Assembly: GCA_020002185.1 (NCBI GenBank)
Contig: CM034533.1
Location: 75,652,864-75,716,863, forward strand
Origin: Paraescarpia echinospica
Lineage: Eukaryota; Annelida; Polychaeta; Sabellida; Siboglinidae
Reading direction: 5' to 3'
DNA length: 64,000 bases
Under the pieces are notes generated by a model. It was not told the DNA's origin. It was given only the letters and a program-made list of their open reading frames with translations, and did not search any database. Position numbers and translations under genes: made by a program. Positions 1-10,310 of this stretch are shown here, in pieces (within the stretch, counting starts at the first letter, position 1; each line of letters begins with the position of its first letter).

Positions 1-96
1 TATTATTATTATTATTAATTAGCATATTATATGTATTTATTTTATTTAAGCACATTATTTATTTGTATGGTATTTAAACGGCTAGTTCATTTAACT

Positions 97-151
97 TATA
101 TATATATATATATATATACACTTGTAAATACATATATATATATATATATAT
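97..151. repeat. TA dinucleotide microsatellites
   Basis: Two uninterrupted TA runs (about 97-118 and 131-151) separated by a short spacer. The small open frame across 31-297 is low-complexity and is not treated as a gene. Confidence 0.9.
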
Positions 152-808
152 TTATCTTTATTCAGGTTTATCTAACTGACATTTTATGTAATTTTTATAA
201 GCTACTTTTAAATAATTTTCTTTTACCTTTCTATTTAATATGTTTTAGGTCATTTGATGTATTTTTACTTATACTCTACGATTGTCAGCGCCTATGAGCA
301 GATTTGTTATCCGGACACACGGCGCTCTTAAATGCTTTATAATAATAAATAATAATAATATCCCTCGTGACTCGGAGATCACGTTAATGTCGGTCCCGTC
401 TCAATTTGGGACGTAAAAGAACCACCGAGGACGACAAGCACCCTGGCAGAGGCCACCCTCAGTGCCAGCATATAAAGGTCAGTTTGGCAATAATGTTCTG
501 AAAAAGGGTGACTAGTTGAATGAGAGCTCATGAGACCATTACATTGTAACCACAATAATATAGATTAATCAGTTAATACAACGTTGTCGAGCGCTGGAAA
601 CAACTAGGAAACTATAACGTTTTCATCGTTGGTTTATCCAAATGTCGTTTACAAAATACAAAAATAGTAAACACACAACAGCAAAAAAACACTAAAGATT
701 TAACAAGACATGTGGAATTGTTAATTTATATATGCTATGAGGTCGTACGTAACAGATCATTAGGGCATTACACCGTACGAATCTCCACCTGGCTCCGCAT
801 GCATTAGT
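152..808. other. No recognisable gene
   Basis: AT-rich sequence with a GC-richer patch near 360-480 that could be an old repeat. I see no coding frame, splice pattern or RNA gene that I can support. Confidence 0.5.
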
Positions 809-1048
809 TAGATAAGATCAGAGATCAATTTCCACGTTGTATTGTGTACATCAGTACGAATGATCGCAACTCAATGAGAACTGCAACCAGAATACATGGA
901 TTAGTAAATAACAGTAACTATATAACCCTCTACGCCCACCAAGTCTTTAAACCATTGAAGACTGATATGTCGACAAATAATAATATGGCTTGTGTTAGTA
1001 GAACAAAAATAGGAACAAGAAATAACGTAGTTCACTGAGTGTCAACAG
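809..1048 (-). repeat. 3' LTR of the Gypsy element (left)
   Basis: Direct repeat of 5721-5962. The first ~120 bp (809-931) are nearly identical, starting TAGATAAGATCAGAG; the rest is recognisable only in patches such as GTCGACAAA and TCAACAGTG. On the minus strand it would begin TGTTGAC, consistent with a TG start. Confidence 0.7.
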
Positions 1049-1067
1049 TGGAAACATAGTCCTTTAG

Positions 1068-4000
1068 CTATGTTGGCGGGGCCGCGTTGCGGGCCGAACG
1101 TCGCAATGGGGCGGCAGGAGTTGCACGTGGTGAAGCAGGAGCCGGGCGTGGCGCCGGCTTGGGTGACGCAGACGATTGCGGCTGTGGTGGCGAGTCGTCT
1201 GCCAAGGGTGGGGACGCAGGCGGAGCGGGTGGCAGCTTGGTCACAGGCGCTGGAGTCATCGCAGGTGGAGTGGGCGATAACAGTACGGTTGGCGTAGGTG
1301 TCGGTCGAGCGCGTTCTTTCGGTGATGAGGCTGATTGCTGCTGCGCCGCTAGTGCTACAGAGTAGGCGACTGGCGGTGGAAGAAAGGCGTTGATGCCCAG
1401 TTGGCCAGGAGTCGTGCGCTTGATGGCGGGGGTCAATCGTCTCAAGAACTTACGGTTCCGCATGGTGATGCGGCCCGAGCCGTCCATGCGGATCGCGTAC
1501 TGATCATGTTGCCGAACCTCGATCACTATCCCCGTCTTGTCCCATTTCCGCGGGTTGGGGCCGATTTGATTTTGAATGCGGACGAAGTCGCCCACCATGA
1601 GTGGCGGTAACGTCTTCGTGTGTTCTGCCCATCGTTCGGCGTCCTTCATGTGGCGATTCCGGAGCGCCTCCTCGCGTGCACTTAGTATCTCACGCCACGT
1701 TGTGTGAGGTTTGTAGAGTCCTGGAAGGATGGGGATGAAGTCTCGGATAGGGCGTCGGAATATGCACATTGCCGGGGAGAACTTAGTGTCTTTGTCGGGT
1801 GTGTTTCTGTATTGTAGTATGGCCCGCTGGAATTCATCAGTATCAAGCTCGCCGTTGGGGCTTGTATTGCCTGTTATCAAGTGCGTCACCGTTTTCACGC
1901 CGACTTCCGCTCGACAATTACTGTGGGGATACGCAACTGAAGACAGGCGATGATGAACACCCCATGATCTGAGGAAGGTCTGCGTGACGGATGATGAGAA
2001 TTCGGGGCCGCCGTCTGATGATAACTCATCGGGGATGCCGAAGGTGCCGAATATATGCCGTAGACTAGCGATCAAGCCTTGCGCCCCACCTCTACACCGC
2101 TCCACTACGGGCCAGTTTGAATACCGGTCCACAGTAACGAGATAGTTCACGCCTTTGTAAGTAAAGTAGTCTGAGCACATACTTTGAAACGGGTAGATCG
2201 GTAGTATCTGGTGGGAAGGTGGTGCGCTGGGCTGCGAGAGGGCATCCTGTTACAGTCGTTGCAGCGGTTTCTGAGGTCAGTGATGGCCGAGGTAATTCCG
2301 GGCCAAAAGACGGTGTGTTCCGTCCGAGATATCATTGACGATACGCCCTGGTGAGCGGCGTGCAGTGATTGCAGTACATCGAGGCGCAGTGAGCGGGGGA
2401 TGACTATTCTGTCGTTGCATAAAACTACACCGTCCACAGTGTAGAGGTTATCGCGATACTGGTGGTACTGGCTTAGTTCTATTGGCAGCTCGTGACGAAA
2501 TTCCGGCATCCCCGACTCGATGATTTCCATCAGCTTGACCATGGCCTCGTCGCTATTGGTTGCCATGCGGACTCCATCCCTGGTGACGGCCTTAAGGGAG
2601 CAGAGTGATGAGAGGTTGGCGTCGTGAACTGAGTGTTCTACATCGTCCTGAAACTCTTCACCGCATCGGATGCCGGCCAGGAAGGAGGAGCGTAGTTCCG
2701 GGAGTGTTGGTAATCCTGCGGGAATAGAACCGTCTTGCAGGGACGCGACGTCATCTGGTAGATGCATTTTGACGGGGTTGCCGGTAGGGTGGCGAGAGAT
2801 CGCGTCAGCGGCTCGGTGCTTTACACCTGGTATGTGGACTACACGGAAGCGATATCCGAGGGTATTTTCCTTGAGGTTTCTCAGACGAGTGTTTGAAGTC
2901 TCCTCAAGAGACCTGTCGCCGAAGATCTTTAGCAGCGGCTTATGGTCCACGGCGAGGGTGAGGTTTTCGCAGCCGAGGATGAAGTATCTGGCCTTGTTTA
3001 GTGCGTTAGCGACTGCCAGGGCTTCGCCCTCTACAGGCGCGTAGCGTGACTCAGCCGGGTGGGTGAATTTACTTCCGGCGAGCGTAATCTTCCACCCAGC
3101 ACGGCAGCAGAAGGGCTTGTTGCCGCGGCACTCACAATGCTTTTGGAATAACCAGAATCCTATTCCTGTCTTGGACCAGTCAGTGGCTAGGCATGTTGAT
3201 CAAATATGCTGACCCCTTCCTCGATTTCACTGATGATGACACTTTTAGACTCTTCGAAAAGTGATTGCATCTCATCGTTCCAGGTGAATGTGGTTCCGGG
3301 CTTCAACAGGGCCCGGAACGGAAGCATTCTTTCCGCAGCGGCGAACGCGTACGCCACTTGGTTGACAAGGCCGAACCAGGCGCGTATGTCCGTGATGATC
3401 TTGGGTGTCGGGAAGTCGAGGATCGATTCTAAGAATTTCCGTGATGGACGGACACTATCTGGTGTGATCTCGAATCCGGCAAATTCGACAGTGTTCTGAG
3501 CAAAGACGAACTTACTCGGGTTGAGTGTGATACCATGATTGCCCCATATATCGAGCCACTTCACTGCCTGGTGGAAAACCGCGGTTATGTCGTTGGACCA
3601 GAGGATTGTGTCATCGATACATCTCGTCTTGTTCGGAAAACTTGACACAATTTCGTCGAATCTTCGGGTGTAACCGTCTCCAGAAGCAATGTAGCCCTGT
3701 GGTGCCGTCCTGTATCTGTAGCGTCCCCACGGCGTGATAAATGTTGTCAGTGGGCGATCTTCTTCGCGTAAGGGCACACTACAGTAGCCATTCCAAGCAT
3801 CGAACACGGTTTTCTTCGTTCATTGTGGCACAGATCTCGCCTGGTGGAAGGGTGGCTGAGTATGATGCGTCTCGCGAGTGGCATACTTATTGAGGGGCTG
3901 AAAGTCGACGGTGTAGGGGTACTGGGATTGGCGAGTGGCATGCGAACGGTTTGGCATCGGGGTCAATCATGAGCTGTAGGGGTGGACCACTCATCATCGG

Positions 4001-4453
4001 GAGTGGTTGATGTTCGCATGTGTTGAAGGTCGAGCCCTTGTGGTAGTCTAGCAGAAACTGCCGTGACGTCTCGCAGTTATCGTCAGTTGCCGGACATGGC
4101 AGCTGAGTGGGTGGAGGAGGCGGCAGTTCACGTTTCGGGCAGTTATAATCGGTGATGAGGCCGCTATTGTTACGGAGATGATCGGGAGCATCGGACGTGG
4201 CATCCGCAGCTGTATGTCTGGTGATCTCGCCGACCTTTGGGAACTGCTCAGTTATCATCCCGAGCGCAACACAGGCCTCCCTGCTGAGGAACACTTTGTT
4301 GTCAACATCTGTGACGTAGACAATTTGACGAGTCTCGAGGACTCCATTCGATTTTTCATCGTTACCGGTATCAGTTCCCGTTGATTGATGCCGAAGCGAT
4401 GGATCGCCTTGATACCGGCAAGAGAACTCTGGCACCCCGTGTCTGCCATGCAC
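1068..4453 (-). pseudogene. Gypsy pol: protease, RT, RNase H, integrase (frameshifted)
   Basis: Pol remnant read on the minus strand. An aspartic protease site (ADTGC) lies near 4436-4453. The reverse transcriptase (3187-3807) shows box 4 as APQGY and the catalytic pair as CIDD. The RNase H end and connection lie at 2800-2950 (HIPGVKHRAADAISRH), followed by the integrase HHCC zinc finger (HAAHQG...CNDCNR) at about 2230-2330. The integrase core (1068-2180) keeps its triad: D in VDRYSN, D in SSDGG and E in RAEVG, with exactly 35 residues between the last two. A proline-rich C-terminal tail follows. Frames differ between successive blocks, so no intact polyprotein remains. The likely product once made cDNA and inserted it. 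Confidence 0.88.
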
Positions 4454-4627
4454 AGTGAATCTGCGTGTCTAGGGGTGCGGGTGAGGAGAGAGTCGAAGCC
4501 GAAGAGTTTGTAGTCATCGACGAGGACGTCCACACCAAGTTTGACGAACGGCTGAGGTTTAGAGGACTGCTTCAGCCACGTGTCAGACAGTTGGTTGTAC
4601 AGGTGGTGATCAAGTGCAATGAAGCGT

Positions 4628-5668
4628 TCATTGCGACGTCGGCCGGTGTTGGTTGTTGATGATGCAGTGAGAATCAAACACGGCGCCTTCCTGTAGCTCA
4701 ACCTTGGTGTCTTTTCGTTTGCGGCGGTACTTCCCCTGGCAGACCACTTCGAAGTGATGCTTCTTGTGGCAGGCGGTGCACGTCGAGTTGTATGAGGGGC
4801 ATTCGGTGCGTCGGATGTCCTGTGGGGCGTTCCTTCCGTGCCCTTTTTTGCCGCAGTAGGAGCAGGGGTTCTGGTCGGTTGATCCTGCTCTGGGTTCATG
4901 ATGTTGTTGTAAGCGGTCGAGTCGTTTGCGAGTGTATGAGCTCTTGGCTGCCTCTGCCCCGTGCGTGTCGACCAAGCGTGAGGCTGATCGTTTTCCGGCT
5001 TCTTTTGCTTCAACAAAGCATAGGACTTCCTCAAAGTTCATGTCCTGATTTTTGTCGCCGAGCAGGTCCAGTTGGATTTCTGGATCCTCCAGGCCTCTGA
5101 TCACCACATCTCGTAGCACTTCTTCTGCGTAGTTAACGGTCTGTGTGCAATTTGGGCACGGGAAGGAGAACTTGCAGACGTCGGCTTGGCCGCGGATCCT
5201 GGTACTGAATGACCTGACAGTCTCGTCTCTGTCTTGGCGCATGTTATGCAGGGTGACCCGAGCGACCATCGTGTTTTCTTCCCTGACAGCCAAGGTACGC
5301 ACCAACGTCAATATCTCGTCCTCAGGGCGGTCAGTGAGTGTACGACCCATGCCAATGGAGCGTGTGACGTCCTTTCGCAATTGTTCGTCGCAACATTCGA
5401 GTAGTTGAATTATTCTATCTTTGCCCGATACTTTGGTTGCTTCCACGTAGTCGTGCCATCGGACCAGGAAGTAGTCCCATTCTTCGCTGCTTCCCGCAGA
5501 TGTGACCGTTGGTCGTTTCACCCTTTCCACTTTAGCATCGGCGGCGTTTGTGGAGGATGTTGGGGCGTGAGTGATCGCGTGGGTGTTGAGTAGCGCCACG
5601 GCGATGATCGCGTCAACATCGTCTGTCACGTACGTGCAGTTAGGGATGGGACAGGCCACCACAGGCAT
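4628..5668 (-). CDS. Gypsy Gag with zinc knuckles
   Basis: About 346 residues when started at the methionine of MPVVACPIPNC; the frame is open further upstream but that part lies in the LTR. The N-terminus has a CPIPNC-type zinc motif. The middle is a retrotransposon Gag/capsid fold with the usual run LLECCDEQLRKDV and the later IRGLEDPEIQ. The C-terminus has two Cys/His knuckles, CSYCGKKGH and CTACHKKHH...C. It would form particles and bind RNA. It overlaps the protease frame downstream, as expected for gag-pol frameshifting. The frame itself is intact, although the rest of the element is not. Confidence 0.82.
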   Translation of the reverse strand: MPVVACPIPNCTYVTDDVDAIIAVALLNTHAITHAPTSSTNAADAKVERVKRPTVTSAGSSEEWDYFLVRWHDYVEATKVSGKDRIIQLLECCDEQLRKDVTRSIGMGRTLTDRPEDEILTLVRTLAVREENTMVARVTLHNMRQDRDETVRSFSTRIRGQADVCKFSFPCPNCTQTVNYAEEVLRDVVIRGLEDPEIQLDLLGDKNQDMNFEEVLCFVEAKEAGKRSASRLVDTHGAEAAKSSYTRKRLDRLQQHHEPRAGSTDQNPCSYCGKKGHGRNAPQDIRRTECPSYNSTCTACHKKHHFEVVCQGKYRRKRKDTKVELQEGAVFDSHCIINNQHRPTSQ

Positions 5669-5720
5669 AGTGATGCTCGAGTACGTCTGGTAGTCGTCGA
5701 CGGAGATTGAGTTGCGATCA

Positions 5721-5962
5721 TAGATAAGATCAGAGATCAATTTCCACGATGTATTGTGTACATCAGTACGAATGATCGCAGTTAAATGAGAACTGCAACC
5801 AGAATACATGGATTAGTAAATAACAGTAACTATATAACCCTCTATTAGTCACAAACAAGTTTTGTGTGTGCCATTCAAATAATGAACACATGCACCTGTC
5901 AGTAGTTAGGCAACGTCTTACGTCGACAAACAAGTTCGGCATTGAGTTCATAAGATCAACAG
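5721..5962 (-). repeat. 5' LTR of the Gypsy element (right)
   Basis: Partner of 809-1048; it begins TAGATAAGATCAGAG at 5721 and ends near TCAACA at 5961. On the minus strand it lies immediately upstream of gag, as a promoter LTR should. No clear tRNA-complementary primer site was recognised next to it. Confidence 0.68.
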
Positions 5963-6339
5963 TGTAGAGTCCGATAACCTATAGTGGCGCCTCTCATCGA
6001 ACATGATAGCAAATAATACACTCTGCAGTACTTAGTGCATTGTTCGAAAGAAAACATAATTTGGTATCACGTTAATAATTTGGTATTAAATGATATAAAC
6101 TACTTGTTAAGGCACTTTACATAACAACACTCTTGCAGTTTCGAAATACTTCAATGTACCCCTTTACAATTTGACTATGTCCTTCTTGATATGGCTAAAC
6201 GATTGCTTACATTGTTATGTAGGCCTACCCAGTACATACAGGGATATCTACCTGTAAGAAGCACGTTGGGACTTCAACAAATTCTTATTTGAAGCCATGA
6301 TTGCTTATAATCAGGCCACATTGGTGATTTCAAAGTTTC
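5963..6339. other. No recognisable gene
   Basis: AT-rich spacer between the Gypsy LTR and the RTE fragment; nothing supportable. Confidence 0.5.
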
Positions 6340-6740
6340 TCCTTCTACGCGAATGTTCCTTATTTTACCTGACCGTACCTATCCTTTTCGCCATTTCTGG
6401 CGTACAACTTGTCAACGAATATCCTCCAGCCAGTACTGTCTTTGGGGGAGCCAACTCAGTTTATGCCAGGTCTTCCCTGACAGCTTCAGTTCTTCTTCTA
6501 TGGTTCTTCTCCCGGTGCCCAGTGGTCAGTCTATTCCGTTCTTCAGGTGGTGTCCATTTTAGAGCGGCATGTTGTAAGCTGTTTCTGTCAATGCAAAGAA
6601 CATGGCAAAGCCATATCCACCTTCTTTTCACTTTGTCTTTCCTTATTTCAGGATTCAATAATGTTTGAGTCCAATATATGTTATTTTGTCCGTGTTGACA
6701 AATACTGTGTTTATCCCTTTGAAACTGAACCCCCACACTG
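6340..6740 (-). mobile_element. RTE-type LINE, C-terminal fragment
   Basis: Minus-strand translation gives the tail that follows the reverse transcriptase in RTE-type LINEs: KRRWIWLCHVL, then LQHAALKWTPP, a damaged GRPxxxWRR stretch, and further on the W-x-x-F-V-D-K-L-Y-A-R ending. The frame is broken. No upstream RT domain is present, so this is a severely 5'-truncated copy, the usual form of a dead LINE. Confidence 0.7.
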
Positions 6741-8460
6741 ACTAACGGAAGACGTATTTAACTGATCAACACATCCTGTGACAATATAAAGGCATGATAC
6801 GCTCTTATTTTTATCTGTGTACCCAGGACTACAAAATTTGATTTTTCAGTTGGATTCGCTGATCGTATTTTATATAAATTACAAACAGTTGATCAAATAA
6901 TATCTTCTGGAAATTGTATTGTTATTATGCTTGCCTCGGCCGATGAGAACCGATGGCAAGTTTAAGAGCCGGGTACACATGTTGCAGGGGCCGTTAGACG
7001 AGAATGTAATATTCTCTGTAGGGGGAGGCGACAGAGATTATGCAACAATGGTGCAGAAACAGTATTGTTGACGACACTATCCAAGGAGGTGGTACGAAAG
7101 TATGGACGACTCCCCCAATAACAAGGATAAATATGTAACTCAGACATGCATTAAAATCCAATTACAGTGATTCATTTTTATTTTCTCTTCTAGTGCAGAG
7201 CATATCATAAGGAGTCAATATGCAGATGGTTTTCCCACTGGCGACCATGTTAACGTTTTGTCTGATTATAAGAAAACGTGACCTACAAAATGTCTTAAAC
7301 TTTTCATCTGCTGTTATCATTATCTCATTGACATGCTGATAGACTTTAACAAAAATTGCCTGCTTCCAGCTCTCGTAAAATGCCTGTATGTGTGACACCC
7401 GTCAATATTTACAAATGCCGGCAAGCATTACTCCGGAAACAGGTCACACAGGTCTGCCTACCCAAATGCACTTATATCACAACATGTGAATTTTGTTTAA
7501 ATCATTTCTCAAAAATACACTGCATTTTTCTTCGAAGTCTATCTAGAACATGACCCCATAAGCTTCGATAGATCCCAAAGGTCATGCGGGCACAACATGT
7601 GCTCTACATATGACTTTAAACCTGCCCACGGTCGCCGCAATCAGTGTAGTATTACTGGTGTCAAGAACATGTGTCAAAATGTTCTCCAACGTCCAATCTA
7701 CTTAACCTGAATATGGCTTGCATATTGTGTGGTTGCAAAAGGTTGTCACTCTATGACCAGCCATAGCACTAGAGAAATAGCAGCCCACGTGTACAGGTTC
7801 ATGATGACGTCCGTAAGAGGTTGTTCAAGCCCTTTTATTACGACCTCACTATTTATGTATGTTGTGCATTAGGTATAGCACGTAATGAATATTTATTCCT
7901 ATAGTATATTCTATGTGTAACACAATAACAGGGCACTGCGACAGTTATATCAATTGCCATCGGCGTACGCACACGTATCCACTGACGACACACTTCGATT
8001 ACACATTCAAACCAATATTTCTAAACATTCATTTTAGTATGTTTTACAGATAACATGTCCTACTCATGCTTAGTACAGTTGTAAGAATATTTATTGATAC
8101 ATACATGTCCTAACATTAACGTTTCTTCATGTAGGCCTACACTAATTTTTTTTCTATTTGCTTAGGTAAGAAAGAAATACTAACTGCCTTGTATCATTAT
8201 TGTATGACCATTCAACATTTGGAAAAAGTATATTTGATCACCTCATAACCTGCTCTTACCCTCTTAGTATCTAGGGTTGTTAAACCACATTCGTTTTGAT
8301 TTCTTTAAAACTGAGGGCTTTCATTTTGAAGTGCACCCGAGATAACTACAGGTACACATGTTATGAGGTACACGTGTCAATATGGCGCTGGGCCAAAGGG
8401 GAGACTACAAATGTAAACCGGAGATATTTACTGACATCGCCGAAGTACTGTCGTCACTGC
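6741..8460. other. No recognisable gene
   Basis: About 1.7 kb of AT-rich intergenic DNA upstream of gene A. Short open frames occur on both strands but none shows a known domain or a consistent splice pattern. Confidence 0.45.
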
Positions 8461-8491
8461 TCTTCTGAACGGCCATCAAAGAAGACACCAT
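8461..8491 (+). other. Candidate exon 1 end of gene A (GC-AG intron)
   Basis: Gene A exon 2 begins with G and needs an upstream exon ending in AT. At 8490-8491 the sequence ACACCAT is followed by GCAAGTAT, a strong non-canonical GC donor. Splicing to 8844 would make the start codon AT|G. Gene B ends its exon 1 in the similar ACATCAT before GTAAGT. No good TATA box was found here, so this is a proposal only. Other AT|GT sites between 8540 and 8750 are possible. Confidence 0.35.
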
Positions 8492-8843
8492 GCAAGTATA
8501 GTATATACTACTTTTTATAAAATAATAAGTAAATACCCTATTACATGCATGTATGTGTTTACGTTCATCGTTTACAACCTAGGAATGTCAATTACTTGAA
8601 TCGACGATGTTCGACTGACGCACTGGGAACCTCGGCATCGAGTAATGGATGTACAAGGTATCAAACGGTTGCATGCAACCGAAAAAACGACAAGCAGGCA
8701 TATTTGCCATTTGAATATAATCTGCAAGAATGTCGCTCTAACTACTAGTAAACGCTATATGTTTTATTATGCTGACTAGCATCACAATTCCAGTTAGCAT
8801 GACGCAAGCATGGAACACTTAATAATGCTCTACTTTTTTCTAG

Positions 8844-10037
8844 GCAGTTTAGCTTATACCTGGCTTTAGGCAGTGTTCTGCTGACTTCAGTTCTCGTCGA
8901 CGCCTTCTTTTTCAAAAAAGGTATGTATTTGTGTAGAGACGTAACTAGTACCTATTGGACGGAACTTGTATCATTAGTCTCTCCTTATTATATACACGTG
9001 ACGGTGGTATGTAAAACATAAATACCGTACATTGTGTGTGTGTGTGTGTGTGTGTGTGTTTGTGTGTGTTTGTGTGTGTGCGTGCGTGTGTGTGTATGCG
9101 TGAGCGTATGCGCGCGTGAATGTGTGCGCGCGAGTGCGTACGTGTATGCGAGCGTGCCTGCAAGTGTGTGTTGACATCTACATACTGGTGTACTTATGTA
9201 CGTACACATACATGTATACTTATGTACATACACACATGCGTGTATACTTATATACATACACACACATATGTATACTTATGTACATACACACATACGTGTA
9301 TACTTATGTACATACACACATACGTATATACTTATGTACATACACATATGTATACTTATGTACACATACACCTACGTGTATACTTATGTACATACACACA
9401 TACATGTATACTTATGTACATACACACATACGTATATACTTATGTACATACACACATACATGTATATTTATGTACATACACACATACATGTATACTTATG
9501 TACATACACACACATGTATACTTATGTACATACACACACATACATTCATGTATACATTAATAAGTCAGGTCGGTATTTCAAACGACCCAACGCTCATTTA
9601 CGCTAGTACCTTTTCGCATGCGCCTGGTTTTAATAATTATTTATAAACTTACTTAATTACTTAAAACACCTAAGCTGTCATAAATATACTTAAACATACA
9701 ATAAAAAAAAAATATCATTGTTGTAAATGTATTGACTTACATGAAAACTAATACCAGTAGCGTCTTCTTGCATCCGATGTTTCGACGGTTGTTGCACCTG
9801 TTGTCTTCTTCAGAGACTGAACTATATCTAGAGCCTTGTGGACGTAAGAGGTACGACCCGAAGAGTCAGATCTGCTGCCACGACCAACTCTACCAGGTAA
9901 AGACGGGCACTGAAGATTGCTGCGCTGGCTGGAAATTGTTCGACACCGCCAATGAGCAATGTTGCTACGAAATGGTGATCATGAAGAACGAAAGATGCTT
10001 TAAGCCATTGCCACCGATCAAAAAGAGCAGTTATTGA
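8844..10037 (+). CDS. Galaxin-like secreted protein, gene A
   Basis: Two coding exons are clear: 8844-8920 (after a TTTTTTCTAG acceptor, before GTATGT) and 9832-10037 (after CTATATCTAG). The phases join as G|AG. An acceptor at 9811-9813 fits the same phase and would add six residues. With a start codon AT|G split across intron 1, the protein has about 94 residues: a signal peptide (QFSLYLALGSVLLTSVLVDA) and a cysteine-rich mature part with eight cysteines in the order C, CC, CC, CC, C, including RYDPKSQICC and KLFDTANEQCC. This di-cysteine, Y/F-D pattern is that of galaxin repeats, known from coral skeleton, mollusc shells and squid light organ. Gene B downstream is its paralogue. The role is probably extracellular, matrix or antimicrobial, but this is inference. 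Confidence 0.8.
9033..9110. repeat. TG-rich microsatellite in gene A intron 2
   Basis: Near-perfect TG run drifting into TGTGCG-like variants, inside the intron between 8920 and 9832. Confidence 0.9.
9183..9560. repeat. 28-bp minisatellite in gene A intron 2
   Basis: About 13 tandem copies of a 28-bp unit containing TATACTTATGTACATACACA followed by CATACGTG or variants. Since 28 is not a multiple of 3, all three frames rotate, producing overlapping spurious open frames of YTYV/TYVYL composition. Confidence 0.9.
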
Positions 10038-10304
10038 AGTGTTATTTGAGGATTGCGTTCGGAAATCGTGATGTATTATTGAACGAAGGACACTGTCGGA
10101 ACGGGGAAGTAACGCTGTTGGTGCCAGTCCTAACTGATGCACAGCTGTAAGACAGGTAACAGAAATCCGTAAGATCCGAAAGAAACCAGTGAACACAGCT
10201 GAAATTAATGTGTTTATTACGTGAAGGTAATATATCTCAAACGCGTTATGTGCACAAAAAACACATATATCCGTTTTCATAGCACTTGTATTTGTATGTG
10301 AGTG

Positions 10305-10310
10305 AATAAA
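10305..10310 (+). terminator. Poly-A signal of gene A
   Basis: AATAAA 268 bp after the gene A stop codon, the first canonical signal downstream. Confidence 0.55.

Larger units (their letters stand above)
809..5962 (-). mobile_element. Ty3/Gypsy LTR retrotransposon, decayed
   Basis: A minus-strand retrotransposon in the order LTR, gag, protease, reverse transcriptase, RNase H, integrase, LTR. The flanking direct repeats (809-1048 and 5721-5962) are offset by about 4912 bp. They match closely over about 120 bp and then only loosely, so they are diverged LTRs. The domain order and the D-35-E integrase place it in Ty3/Gypsy. The pol frame changes at least four times (near 4450, 3850, 3000 and 2160), which one programmed gag-pol shift cannot explain, so the copy is dead. 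The base composition is GC-richer than the flanks. Target-site duplications could not be fixed because the LTR ends are worn. Confidence 0.9.

Noticed and set aside
8945..9646. Several overlapping His/Thr or Tyr/Val-rich open frames
   Set aside because: Translations of TG and 28-bp repeats inside an intron of gene A.
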